Source: Aulostomus chinensis
Lineage: Eukaryota > Chordata > Actinopteri > Syngnathiformes > Aulostomidae
DNA: 64,000 nt
Direction: 5' to 3'
NCBI GenBank assembly: GCA_037954235.1
Contig: JBBMOA010000004.1
Location: forward strand, 28,710,420 to 28,774,419
A program made the position numbers and the translations under genes. Below are positions 22,355 through 31,602 of this stretch, in pieces. Within the stretch, counting starts at the first letter, position 1; each line of letters starts with the position of its first letter. Under the pieces are notes generated by a model that saw only the letters and a list, made by a program, of their open reading frames with translations, was not told where the DNA came from and made no database searches.

Positions 22355-22675
22355 TGTGTGTGGGGGTGGAGCCTATCCAAGCAGCCTTCGGACAAGAGGC
22401 GGGGTTCATCCTGGATGTGTCACCAGTCCATCACAGGGCCAACACATAGAGACAGACAACCATTCACACTCACAGCCACACCTACAGTCAATTTAGAGTA
22501 TCAATCAGCCTCGTCCCCTCTTGATGTCTTTGTACTGTGGAAGGAAGCTGGAGTACCAGAGAGAACCCACACAGACACAGGGAGAACATGCAGACTCCAC
22601 ACAGCTGGGGCTCGAATCTGGAACCTTCTTGCTGTGAGGCCACAGTGCTGACCACTGCACCATTGTGTCCCCTGA
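22355..22675 (+). repeat. Dispersed fish repeat, copy 2
   Basis: Same element as 3512-3856, from GGGGGTGGAGCCTATCC to GCTGACCACTGCACCATTG, lying inside block X. Confidence 0.75.
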
Positions 22676-22742
22676 AAATGCCACCAGATCGTTTGGATTT
22701 CCTTTAAAATGAAGTACACATGAACATGAAGAGGTTTTCACA

Positions 22743-22813
22743 GGGCTGGTGGTGCAATGGATAGCATGACTGACTACTGTCAGAAGATTCTAGGTTCAAC
22801 TCCTGGCTTGCGC
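22743..22813 (+). pseudogene. tRNA-Arg(ACG)-derived pseudogene, copy 1
   Basis: The sequence from GGGCTGGTGGTGCAATGGAT to GGTTCAACTCCTGGC aligns with vertebrate tRNA-Arg(ACG). The A box (TGGTGCAATGG) and B box (GGTTCAACTCC) are intact. The anticodon loop has lost a base (CTACTGT in place of CTACGGAT), and the acceptor stem no longer pairs. It may still bind TFIIIC but cannot make a normal tRNA. The inverted copy is at 42391-42461. Confidence 0.6.
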
Positions 22814-22987
22814 ACTTAAAACTTTATACTGAGAAGCTTTCACACCTGAAGTGTGAACCACTGCTAAAAGTCCCTGAAATCCTCCAAGGTTTCCTCCTTG
22901 TCTGCTGTAAACATGAACACATGCATGGATCCTGCTACCTCTCACATGTTAAGCTGGCACTTGACAGTAACAGCAGGAGAACAAAAG

Positions 22988-24339
22988 AGCTTGGTTCTAA
23001 CGTGACTTGACAGCACTTTTTAGGGCCTGAGCCAGAAGGAACTTCTGGCAAAGACTCCATTATTTTTCCACTTTTTTTTCTTCTTGCAATCAACACTGCC
23101 CAGAGTTGATCTGCAGGAAATAAGACTCATACAATTGATGCAGTTTGGTCAGACGGTGCAGACACACTTGACACCCAGAGAGGTGAGCAGGTTTTGGACC
23201 AAGTTGAAACTTGTCAAGTATTTGAGACAGAAAATGACAGAAAGCTGTGGCTGTGTTCTGGTTCTGCATGTTTCAGATTTATTCCCCTCCCAGTAATGTC
23301 TTATTTCCAGCTCTGCTCTCCCTCAACTACTGTTTAGTGTCATATTTATTTTGCTGACTACTTCATTGACATGTGGTAAAAATGTCTTGTGTTTCCTGAA
23401 ATTAACTGAGTGCTGCTCAGTAAAGTTGACATGACTTGAGATTCTATTCCTGGTTGGTCCATTTCAACATTCTTATCCTTCCTATCATTGGAGATGAAGT
23501 ATCAGTCAGGGCTGTACTTGATTAGTACTGCATATAGTACACATCAGTCACTGCCATTACACAGTGGAATGGAAGTTGAAATACTGTTGACCAGCAAGCT
23601 GAAAACTGTTGTGATATTTGACAATTCTATTGTTTCTGAATGAAAATCATGTGAAGGAGAATCATGGAGACATCCTAAAAATGGCTGAGGTCTGCTGAGC
23701 TGCAGCAGGTCTGAGCTGCTTTTGATGCCCAGATGATGAGGAGGCAGTGAATGTTGGGTTTGGTGGAGCTGAAAAAATGCTGCAGGTGTTGAGAGGTCTG
23801 CTGGTGTCCAGGACTTCCTCTCCAGTTCTCAGCTTCTCCCTGCAGTTCCCACAAACACCACAACAGTCCTGGAACCCCTGCAGATGGTGGAGGACCATGA
23901 TGACCCCGATGCACCATCAGGCCATCAAAAAGCAGTCCTGATGATCAAAAAGGTCCCTCCACTCATCCAGCGTCAACTCTAGAAGAAGCTTCTGGAACAG
24001 ATGAGCAAACGCACTCAACTAGAAATCATGATTTAAACACAATGGTGATTTTTACAATTTCCTTCAATGTTTTAAAAACCATCAAAGTAGACAGAAGCCC
24101 AGATGGTCCAAACCTGTTTCCTGTCTCCTGCCATTGTGGAGAGCCTCTGTTCTGTCCTGCTGCTGTCCAGTTGTCTCTACTGAGCTCCTCTGCTGGTTCC
24201 ACCTTGAAGAGGGTCTGAGCTAAAATTGAATCTTGGGGAACTTCAACCTGTGATCGCAGAGTTTTGTGTTTGATCTTAGAATTCTTTCTTTGATCTCATC
24301 TGAGACAAAGACATGGAAGCTCAATCTGATGTTGAGGAG
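22988..24339. other. Intergenic; contains a segment duplicated before LINE B
   Basis: No gene is supported. The stretch 23584-23660 (ACCAGCAAGCTGAAAACTGT to CATGTGAAGG) recurs at 29990-30058. Open frames near 23662-23941 on both strands have no recognisable domain. Confidence 0.4.
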
Positions 24340-24411
24340 GCCGTGATCGTATAGTGGTTAGTACTCTGTGTTGTGGCCGCAGCAACCCCGGTTCGACTCC
24401 GGGTCACGGCA
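24340..24411 (+). tRNA. tRNA-His (anticodon GTG)
   Basis: A 72-nt gene starting GCCGTGATCGTATAGTGGTT and ending CGGGTCACGGCA. The acceptor stem GCCGTGA/TCACGGC pairs fully. The anticodon loop TTGTGGC carries GTG. The T arm is CCCCGGTTCGACTCCGGG. A and B boxes are canonical. The discriminator is A, and G-1 is added after transcription in eukaryotes. It looks intact. The next T run is short (AAATTTCTTG), so the terminator is not obvious. Confidence 0.95.
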
Positions 24412-25205
24412 GCATGAGACAAATTTCTTGTGTGTATTGATGGACACAAACCAAGCAGAATTTTCCCACAATGCAATAGGGCGGTGTTTGGTCAGTGTTG
24501 AGCAGGCGTCAGTCTGACAATGATGTCATATTATTTTGTTATCACTTGACCAGACCCAAAAGTAGGCTCCAGGTATCAGTCTCTTCTCAATGCTAATATC
24601 TGCTAGCTTAGTCTGCTACTTTGATGGCTCTGACTACAAAAAGGTCCAGACCCCTGGATATGGTGGTTCCTCCCTAAACGTAGATTCTGTCAGCTCATGT
24701 TTTGAAATCAACTCACCATGAACACAAGTAGATTTCAATGGACTGCAAATGTGTCTCATTTAATGGTAAACATGTCAAATATAAATTCCATCACCTGAGG
24801 AGGTCTGCTGCTGGAATTAAGCTCCAGATATTCACAAGATATTTTATATCTTAAAATGAAGCATTTTTATATTTGATTTATTATTCATTAGCCTGCTTCA
24901 TGTGGTGTGATTTTATGTGTCCTATATTGAATCGAACTTTGTAAACGATCGTCCCTGAGGATGTTGAATGATGTCAAAAAAATGTTCTCTAAGCTCTCCT
25001 TTCCTCTAAATAGAGGAGTCTCTGCTGAGGTCGTTCCCTCTCAGAGTCCTGACGTCTATTCCGATGCACCGAGAGACTCAGGCAAACAGAAGACAAGGGC
25101 AAGTGAAGTAACCTGAAAATGAGAGGGGAGGTTCGACATCAAACTAAAACAGGAAGAACAGGACACAAATGGGATATCAAAATAAGAGAGACCATGAGAC
25201 ATGAC
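24412..25205. other. Intergenic, no feature recognised
   Basis: No gene, RNA or repeat could be supported in this stretch. Confidence 0.35.
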
Positions 25206-25209
25206 CCCC

Positions 25210-25800
25210 CAGTTCCTGCTGCTTCCAGCTCTTTATAACGAACCCCTCGTACAGTGGTTGAGAGAGACCACAAATATTAAAGGTGTCCACATAAATGGAG
25301 AAGAACACAAGGTGGCGCTGGACACTGATGATGTTTTAACATATTGAAGTGAGCCCCCTAACACAGGACCTGCATTAATAAAACTCTTTGAAACACTGGG
25401 AAGCTCTGCTGGATATAAATTCTCCATTCTAAAACACAGGTTCTGACCTTTAATCACTCACCTCCAGAACACATGGAGGAAAACCTCCACCTGGATTGGG
25501 CCAGAACTCCTTGAAGATGATAGAAGAAGATGGAACTCCATTTCCTTTCTGAGTCTGAGTCACAGGGTTGATCGAGTAAAAACAAATGTCCTACCACAAG
25601 ATCTCTTTCTAGTTCCAGGACCAACTGGAGAAATTGCCTTCAAAACCGTTTCTGAATTGAACAAAATGCTTTCCAGATTTATCTTGCAGGGGAAGAAACC
25701 CAGGCTCAAATTTAAACCACGACATGAATGAGCCCCAGTTCCTGCTGTACTGGCCCATCAAAATCTGGAAAAATGTTTCCGTAAAGTCCAAATCTCAATG
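25210..25800 (+). pseudogene. Degenerate L1-type LINE ORF2 fragment
   Basis: The frame near 25265-25330 reads GVHINGEEHKVALDTDDVLTY, matching the region around the RT catalytic FADD box of fish L1-like elements, with the catalytic motif decayed to TDD. Further on come FETLGSSAGYKFSILK, RRRWNSISFLSLSHRVDRVK and MLSRFILQGKKPRLKFKP, in the expected order. There are in-frame stops, and the ends are missing. It is an old 5'- and 3'-truncated copy, distinct from LINE A and LINE B. Confidence 0.75.
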
Positions 25801-26139
25801 AATAATTTGGAATGTTAACAGGAGAATATCACTACAAGTCATTTAATGATGTGCTTTTAATCCTGGGTTCAAAGAGAGTAACAACTTTCTACTCACTTGT
25901 GGAAAATGGAAATTTAAAAGATTTGAAAGCCTGAGAAGAGAATATCACTGAGAAAGTCTGACTTTTTAGAATCCTCTTAGGTGAGCAATTATTTTAGAAC
26001 ACGACATCAGAAATGAAACAGACTTTAATGATCCAATGCTGAAAATATTGTTGGCTGCCCATCAAGAAACAAGAAAAACCTCATATCGTATGTTGTTTTC
26101 CGTTTGACCTGATTCTTGGTTGTCAACTAACTGCTCATT
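25801..26139. other. Intergenic, no feature recognised
   Basis: AT-rich. It may contain further decayed LINE sequence, but no motif is convincing. Confidence 0.3.
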
Positions 26140-26380
26140 GGCTTTCTTGATGGAACAACAAAAGCAAAAGTTGAAGACTTTGAATATCCAGGCCTCTGGC
26201 GTGATTCTCAGCTGTCATTTAAATTTCACATGAACTCAGTGTCCAAGCAAATATCTGGTTTGCTAAAATGACTTTTGTCCTTCTGTTGACTTTTTCCATG
26301 AGAAGTCTGGAAAAGTATTATAACACAGTTCATGTTCCCAATGTTGGACTACGCTGGTGGTTTCTATGGGAACACTGGTG
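26140..26380 (+). pseudogene. Degenerate LINE RT fragment
   Basis: The translation shows VEDFEYPGLWRDSQLSFKFH and then, after stops, FMFPMLDYAGGFYG. The pair resembles the YLGIWLDSQLSFKPH and LDYGD-type blocks found downstream of the catalytic box in fish LINE polymerases. It is heavily decayed. Confidence 0.5.
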
Positions 26381-26461
26381 ACGGCCCCAGGCCTGGGTTC
26401 TATGCAGCGTTGTGTGTGCAGGGTCCTGTTGGTGGGTGTGTTTGTGTCTTTGCAGGTTTGA

Positions 26462-26560
26462 CGTCCTCAACAGTCAGGTTCCTTCATACCTGACAGAGCT
26501 CACAGGTGAACCCTGCCTCTCGCCCATAAATGCTGGGATAGGCTCCAGCCCCCCTGCAAC
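26462..26560 (+). repeat. Composite of LINE and dispersed-repeat fragments
   Basis: GTCCTCAACAGTCAGGTTCC with CATACCTGACAGAGCTC repeats the LINE piece at about 20728-20762. It is joined to GAACCCTGCCTCTCGCC and GGGATAGGCTCCAGCCCCCC, the dispersed fish repeat in the opposite orientation. Confidence 0.5.
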
Positions 26561-26732
26561 CATTAATGTGGGTGTTTTGTTAATTGCATGCCACATGAAA
26601 TTATTATTGGTCACTTTTCTAGCAACAGTCTCACAGTGGCAAGACAAGAACACTTCTACTTTTGATGATGACAGTTTGTTCAACACTAAACTTCATCCAG
26701 TACCATGTTGTCAAACACTGGAACATCCACAG

Positions 26733-26805
26733 CGCCTGAACAGGGACTTGAACCCTGGACCCTCAGATTAAAAGTCTGATGCTCTACCGTCTGAGCTACT
26801 CAGGC
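26733..26805 (-). tRNA. tRNA-Lys (anticodon TTT), copy 1
   Basis: A 73-nt minus-strand gene from GCCTGAGTAGCTCAGACGGT to GTCCCTGTTCAGGCG. The anticodon loop is CTTTTAA with TTT, and the T arm is CAGGGTTCAAGTCCCTG with an intact B box. The acceptor stem GCCTGAG/TTCAGGC pairs with one wobble. It looks functional. Its duplicate at 50193-50265 has a changed T loop. Confidence 0.93.
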
Positions 26806-27048
26806 TCTTTCTACAGCATTTAGACAGGAAAAGAAACACCTGTGAAGGTCAAACTGCTGCTTTCTTGACTTGTTCAATACTCCATGTTAAAGTCCACCAT
26901 GCTTTTGATTGGCACTGATTCTCTGTGGCAAAATCCAACAAGAGGCTCCAAAAATGTCTTGAATGTCATAAGAATGCACAGGACGAGATGTTAGTTTCCT
27001 TCATGTCTGCAGTTCCTCTACTGGAAAGTAAAGTCAATGCTGTTCCTC

Positions 27049-27121
27049 TGCTGAAACCTGGGATCGGACCAGGGACCTTTAGATCTTCAGTCTAACACTC
27101 TCCCAACTGAGCTGTTTCAGC
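27049..27121 (-). tRNA. tRNA-Phe (anticodon GAA), copy 1
   Basis: A 73-nt minus-strand gene from GCTGAAACAGCTCAGTTGGG to CCCAGGTTTCAGCA. The anticodon loop ACTGAAGA carries GAA. The acceptor stem pairs fully. The T loop reads TCCGATC (usually TTCGATC), a change in the invariant TTC shared with copy 2, so it predates the duplication. The D stem also has GAGTGTTAG for GAGCGTTAG. Confidence 0.88.
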
Positions 27122-27411
27122 TCTGAGTGAGGGCCCTGCTTCTCTCATTTTATAATCTCTTCCACTCTCACTAGAACTTAGAGAGGATTTGAGCTTCTGA
27201 AGTCAAGACACATTGAACAGTTCGACAGGACCATTTTTGATGAATGTCTGAATCACACAAGCCTTTTTTGTTTGTCTTCTTCCCAGTTGCCTCAACATTG
27301 TGTGAGCCAATAATTCCACATCTGTACCAGACACACCTTTTGTTGGTGGGTTTTCTGGATCTTTCTGTTCTAACAGTGTCTTTTGTCTTAATTATGCCAC
27401 TTTCACATGAT

Positions 27412-27576
27412 ACAAACACAAAATGAAAAGCAGAACAAGCCAGAACCCAAAATATGGATTTGCAAGGTCAAACAAACAACAACCAGTCAAGCAAATGAAA
27501 CCAACAGAAAACAACTACTGGTTCAAAACCAGTAAAAAACAAAAACAGAGGAAAAGTCTCTGTGTGCAAGAACATG

Positions 27577-27613
<37 letters not shown>

Positions 27614-27953
27614 AGATGCGTGTGTGTGTGTGTGTTTAGATGCGTGTGTGTCAAAAACTGACAACATGAGCCAACAGTGGTGGTGTCTGTCAAAGAGGTG
27701 GAGCTCTGTCCTTCACCTGCAAGATTTCAGCAGGCAGCTCAGGTCTAGTTTTCTTCACTGTGCCACCATGATAAGTTTCCTCCTGAGAAGTTCTTGTCCA
27801 AGGTCATAGCTGGTAAAAGAATTGTCACAGTGATACTGGGACCCTGCAGTCCAGTCGTCATATCCAGGACCACACTGGACATGGCCGTCTTTGTTTGTTT
27901 TGTTGTTGTGCAACGTGAGAGAACGTGACAGACCATTTTATACCAAAGACAGG

Positions 27954-27999
<46 letters not shown>

Positions 28000-28082
28000 C
28001 CATGTTAAATTCTTTTAAATAAATGTGTTTCAACCTGCTATTATTTGTATGCTGTATGATTTCTGAAAACCAAGACTAACTA
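27412..28082. other. Intergenic with two (GT)n microsatellites
   Basis: GT runs lie at 27579-27650 (broken twice by TTTAGATGC) and 27955-27998. The sequence around the second (GAGAACGTGACAGACCATTTTATACC) is also found next to the GT runs at about 37820 and 48475, so it is a further piece of block W. Confidence 0.6.
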
Positions 28083-28111
28083 AGCGCGCTGACCGATTGA
28101 GCCACAGAGAC
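28083..28111 (-). pseudogene. tRNA-Asn 5' half fragment
   Basis: The minus strand reads GTCTCTGTGGCTCAATCGGT then CAGCGCGC. This matches the first 29 nt of vertebrate tRNA-Asn(GTT), acceptor and D arm, after which similarity stops. No anticodon or T arm follows. Confidence 0.5.
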
Positions 28112-28249
28112 TCTGAGTCTCCTGCTTTTCATGAAGAGTTTTCAGGCTAATTTCAGAGTGTGAGGTCCACACTGCACATTTGAGGGAACATGAGGGACAG
28201 CTGAGAGTCTGACTGTCATGGCGAAAGCCTTCAGCACTAGAACTGAAAC

Positions 28250-28425
28250 AGCCCCCACCATCTTAACCCCCCCAGACCAAACATCATCGTCCAGCCTCCA
28301 ACCAGAGGTCCATCAGTTATCATGGGAGCCACGTGTGGAGTCTGGATTCTTTTCTAGAAAGTGACGGCAATGACAGTCCTGCCAAGTGACATCACTGACA
28401 TGAATGGATGACTTCAGTGCATCCA
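28250..28425 (-). repeat. Duplicated segment, inverted copy of 44800-45010
   Basis: AACATCATCGTCCAGCCTCC, then TCATGGGAGCCACGTGTGGA and GACATCACTGACATGAATGG, recurs in reverse complement at 44811-45002, and in part in block X (22130-22210 and 43010-43085). Confidence 0.75.
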
Positions 28426-28680
28426 ATTACCAAGTGCACTGCAGCAGTCCTTGTTGCTGTCTGCTGTTGTGTCACAGCAAAGTCTCTGGTGCTGGGATGA
28501 GGTCATGGAGACGATCTGGGAGCAGTCCTGATGTTAAATGGACAAAATGTGTCAACATGAAATAAAATTGGAAACCTATTTGAAGCCTTATTTTGTGTTT
28601 GATGGACATTTTTTAAATCTCTAATGACTTGTTTTAACTGAACCTACTGGATCCTGTGGTGCCTGATGAGGAGACAACTT

Positions 28681-29237
28681 GCAACTCTCTTCTGGCAGGC
28701 CTCCCTGCATGCTCATTCAAGCCTCTGCACATGATCCAGAATGCAGCAGCACGCCTGGTGCTTCCAGCCCAGCGCTGCTCCAAATCTCTAGCCAGACTCT
28801 TCTCTTCTGTTGTTCCCAAATGGTGGAACAAACTACCGAACTCTGTGCGTTCTGCTGAGTCCCTTTCTACTTTTAAGAGACAATTGAAGACTCAATTGTT
28901 CAGAGAGCACCGAGGCACTTGACCTGACTCTTCTCCTCTTTGTGCTGTGGGGTAGAATAAGTCAGAGGGTCCAAGACCCAGCACTTAGTGATTATGTAGC
29001 ACTAACTGTGTTGTGTGATGTTGTATGTCTGTCAAAAAAAAGAAAAAAAAAAAGGGAGGGGGGGGGGCGACACTTCTTCTGCCACTAGATGGCGGTACCT
29101 GTGACCAAATCACAACTGAAGCACTTTTTCGCTTCCTATGGACTTTTCCTTAATTAAGTCTAAATTCTTGCTTGTGTTGTACGTCGCTTTGGACAAAAGC
29201 GTCTGCTAAATGAAATTGTAGAATTGTAGAATTGTAG
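28681..29237 (+). mobile_element. 5'-truncated L2-clade LINE insertion in block W'
   Basis: The insert encodes CNSLLAGLPACSFKPLHMIQ and NAAARLVLPAQR, then a deletion, then VPKWWNKLPNSVRS. It ends with the L2-type tail GTCGCTTTGGACAAAAGCGT and (ATTGTAGA)n. Comparing with the empty site in the two other W copies (GAGACAACTTGGGTAC) shows the exact borders, with AACTT repeated at 28676-28680 and 29238-29242 as a short target duplication. The insertion is therefore later than the W duplication, or private to this copy. Confidence 0.85.
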
Positions 29238-29401
29238 AACTTGGGTACAAAGTTGAAGAGGAGGGTTTTTGGAGGGGAGGGGATTTTTTTTCCAGTGTTG
29301 TAAATCAAAATAACTACAACGACATGATAGAATTTCTCAAAATGTCCTGACTAAGATGGATTCCAAACCAAATCAGCTGTCACAAGGGAAAGTCTGCATG
29401 T

Positions 29402-29403
<2 letters not shown>

Positions 29404-29449
<46 letters not shown>
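29404..29449. repeat. (CA)n microsatellite
   Basis: An uninterrupted CA run of about 46 bp. Confidence 0.95.
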
Positions 29450-29450
<1 letters not shown>

Positions 29451-29749
29451 AACTGACATTCCCAGGGACTAAACCAAACCAATTCCTACGTAACCCTAAG
29501 CTCCACCTCAGTTCCAGATGAAACTGGTTGAACATGGAACCGTCCCACTTGGAACATTTCCATCACCTTCACCACCACTGGAGTATCAACAAAGATTTTG
29601 GTCAACACCAGAATGGTTGAGACAAGACAACATGCTACCAATCCTCCCTCTCTCCCTCATCATCAGCTGCTACAGCCCTTGAAAGAAAACCTTTGACACA
29701 TGGACCTACAGTAGGAGCAGATGTTGTCTCCTCTGGAACAGCAGTTTAA

Positions 29750-29831
29750 CGTTGTTGGCAGGACTTGAACCTGCGCGGGGAGACCCCAATGGATTTCTAG
29801 TCCATCGCCTTAACCACTCAGCCACAACAAC
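29750..29831 (-). tRNA. tRNA-Ser (anticodon AGA), best copy
   Basis: An 82-nt minus-strand class-II gene from GTTGTTGTGGCTGAGTGGTT to CCTGCCAACAACG. The anticodon loop CTAGAAA holds AGA. The variable arm is TTGGGGTCTCCCC, and the T arm GCAGGTTCAAGTCCTGC keeps a canonical B box. The acceptor stem GTTGTTG/CAACAAC pairs perfectly. Of the three Ser(AGA) copies here, this one has the intact T loop and is the likeliest to be functional. Confidence 0.93.
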
Positions 29832-29928
29832 TACACTCCCATGCACATGAGTAGAGGATTGATATTCAACAATTAATCTTCTACACAGCACAGTAGATTT
29901 TTTTTTATCTTCTCACAAACACAAACTA

Positions 29929-29930
<2 letters not shown>

Positions 29931-29985
<55 letters not shown>
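29931..29985. repeat. (GT)n microsatellite
   Basis: An uninterrupted GT run of about 55 bp. Confidence 0.95.
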
Positions 29986-29986
<1 letters not shown>

Positions 29987-29989
29987 GTT

Positions 29990-30058
29990 TACCAGCAAGC
30001 TGAAAACTGTTGTGGTTTTTGACAATTCTATTGTTTCTGAATAAAAATCATGTGAAGG
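29990..30058 (+). repeat. Copy of the 23584-23660 segment, left flank of LINE B
   Basis: ACCAGCAAGCTGAAAACTGT through CATGTGAAG matches 23589-23660 with four or five differences. Similarity ends exactly where LINE B begins. Confidence 0.8.
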
Positions 30059-30205
30059 GACTTCCGGTGACGCCATGATGTAGAAGACACGAGGGAGAAT
30101 TGCTCCGAGAGAAAACTTATGTAAAAATAGCTCTTTAACGTGATATTAGCAGCAGAAAGGGGTCGAGGACGCGGATAATCAGAGACTAAAGATAAGAGAA
30201 ATAAA

Positions 30206-31180
30206 ATGGACAAAAAAGGGAAGTCAGCTAAGAAAGAAAATGCGAATGATACAGGCGCCGGCGGAGCGCGGAGCGCCGCACCGGGGATGGCGATGTCCGG
30301 AGACGAGGTATCGATGATATTAGCGGAGCTCCGTAAACTACGCCAAGAACATGCAGACGCGGTGACGGAAAACAAAGGAGCCTTTGCAAGACTAGAAGCT
30401 AAAATAGCTGAAATGGGGGAGAAAATGGCTCAGTTGGAGCAGCGGTCAGATGAGATGGAAGAGAGGATTAACGACACGGAAGGCCAGACGGCGAGGCTGG
30501 AAAGAATGGTCACTTTTCTACTTCAACACGAGGCAAGGCTGTCCGCGAAATGCGAGGACTTGGAATCAAGATCAAGAAGAAACAACATAAGAATACACGG
30601 AATCCCAGAGGGTGCTGAGAAAAACGACACCATAGGATTTGTGACTCATTTTATTCAGTCCTCAATGAACTTCCCTGATAAAATGGCGGTTCATTTCGAG
30701 AGAGCGCACCGATCACTGACTACGAAGCCGAGAGAAAACACGGCCCCCCCGCGAGCAATAATTGTTCGCTTCCTCAACTACAGGGTGAAAGAACGGCTGA
30801 TTCAAGAAGCATGGAAGAAAAAGTTCACGTATGAGGGACGTAACGTCTACTTTAACCAGGATTACACAAATGAAGTACAAAAAAAGAGGAAACAAGTAAG
30901 GGAAGTCATAAAGAAACTGAAGGAGAAGAACGTGAAGGCACAATCTCCATATCCTGCACAGCTGAAAGTCTTTCTGGAAGACGGGACAAAGACGTTTGCC
31001 ACATTAATGGATGCTGCACCCATGCTGAGGAATATGGGGATTCAGGTGGAGGAGGAGGACGAGACCAAGAGACTACAGAGAGTGATGGCGCAAGGCAGCT
31101 GGACCATAATGACGGGACAGAGGGGGAGAAGACAGCAGCCAAACATCACAGAGACGGATCTACGGGCCCTTATCAAGTGA
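30206..31180 (+). CDS. LINE B ORF1, intact L1 ORF1p-like RNA-binding protein (324 aa)
   Basis: An uninterrupted frame from ATG 30206 to TGA 31178-31180. Domains: a lysine-rich and alanine/glycine-rich N-terminus (residues 1-30), then a long heptad coiled coil (about 35-125) with MAQLEQRSDEMEERINDTEG. The RRM-like core starts at SRRNNIRIHGIPEG (about 130-215), with HFERAHRS and RAIIVRFLNY. The basic C-terminal domain (about 215-290) has VYFNQDYTNEVQKKRKQ. L1 ORF1p forms trimers on the element RNA and is needed for retrotransposition. The ORF has normal length and no damage, so this copy could still give a stable protein if transcribed. Confidence 0.9.
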   Translation: MDKKGKSAKKENANDTGAGGARSAAPGMAMSGDEVSMILAELRKLRQEHADAVTENKGAFARLEAKIAEMGEKMAQLEQRSDEMEERINDTEGQTARLERMVTFLLQHEARLSAKCEDLESRSRRNNIRIHGIPEGAEKNDTIGFVTHFIQSSMNFPDKMAVHFERAHRSLTTKPRENTAPPRAIIVRFLNYRVKERLIQEAWKKKFTYEGRNVYFNQDYTNEVQKKRKQVREVIKKLKEKNVKAQSPYPAQLKVFLEDGTKTFATLMDAAPMLRNMGIQVEEEDETKRLQRVMAQGSWTIMTGQRGRRQQPNITETDLRALIK

Positions 31181-31602
31181 AGTATTTCATACGAAGAGGA
31201 TGCCCTGAAATATACATGATCAATAAAAGTGTCTGTTAAAAAGGACATACATGAAGACAAATGGAGCTGGTTAAGAGGTAATTTACTACTTATAAAAAAA
31301 ATAAAAAAAAACAACAGAGAAAATATTGTTTTGGTTCTATTTTGGAGCAAAATCACTGCTTTTGTGGAGCAAATGGCAACTTTACACAACATCCGAGAAG
31401 TTGCAAGTGCACATAGTGCGAACCACCAGAGGGCCTTCGTCACAACTCTCTGGTCAGGGGACAGTTGGGAGTCTTGTTTTTCTTGTTATTGTGTATTAGT
31501 TCTTGAGGAGATGCAGACTTGTCTTTTTCGCTGTGCTACTTTTTGCACAGTTATATTAGTTAATAAGAGATGTAAAGTTACTGGGTTTCCACTTAAACAA
31601 AT
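31181..31602 (+). other. LINE B inter-ORF region
   Basis: AT-rich spacer between the two ORFs of LINE B, with no conserved domain. Confidence 0.6.

Larger units (their letters stand above)
21224..22987 (+). repeat. Segmental duplication X, copy 1 (inverted relative to copy 2)
   Basis: The sequence is the near-identical reverse complement of 42219-43997. Shared landmarks include the GTTTACTGACTAAAAAAAGGTCC motif, a 65-codon open frame (21561-21758), a dispersed fish repeat and a tRNA-Arg-derived pseudogene. It also contains a short tandem of TGACTGAAGTCATCCAGTCA (22092-22150). Confidence 0.9.
26570..27411 (-). repeat. Segmental duplication Z, copy 1 (inverted relative to copy 2)
   Basis: Reverse complement of 49588-50445 with a few percent divergence. 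It carries tRNA-Lys and tRNA-Phe in the same relative order, with matching flanks such as ACTGGATGAAGTT and the run of TGTCTGAATCA. Confidence 0.9.
28558..29881 (+). repeat. Diverged third copy of segmental duplication W
   Basis: TATTTGAAGCCTTATTTTGT through GATGAGGAGACAACTT and, after an L2 insertion, TTGGGTACAAAGTTGAAGAG through tRNA-Ser(AGA) follow the order of 36545-36960 and 47210-47619. It is interrupted by an L2 fragment (28681-29237) and by sequence around a CA microsatellite that is not in the other copies. Confidence 0.8.

Noticed and set aside
23662..23941. Overlapping open frames on both strands near 23.7 kb, with a Cys-rich minus-strand translation
   Set aside because: No domain or splice structure could be recognised, and frames on both strands are open, which argues for chance.
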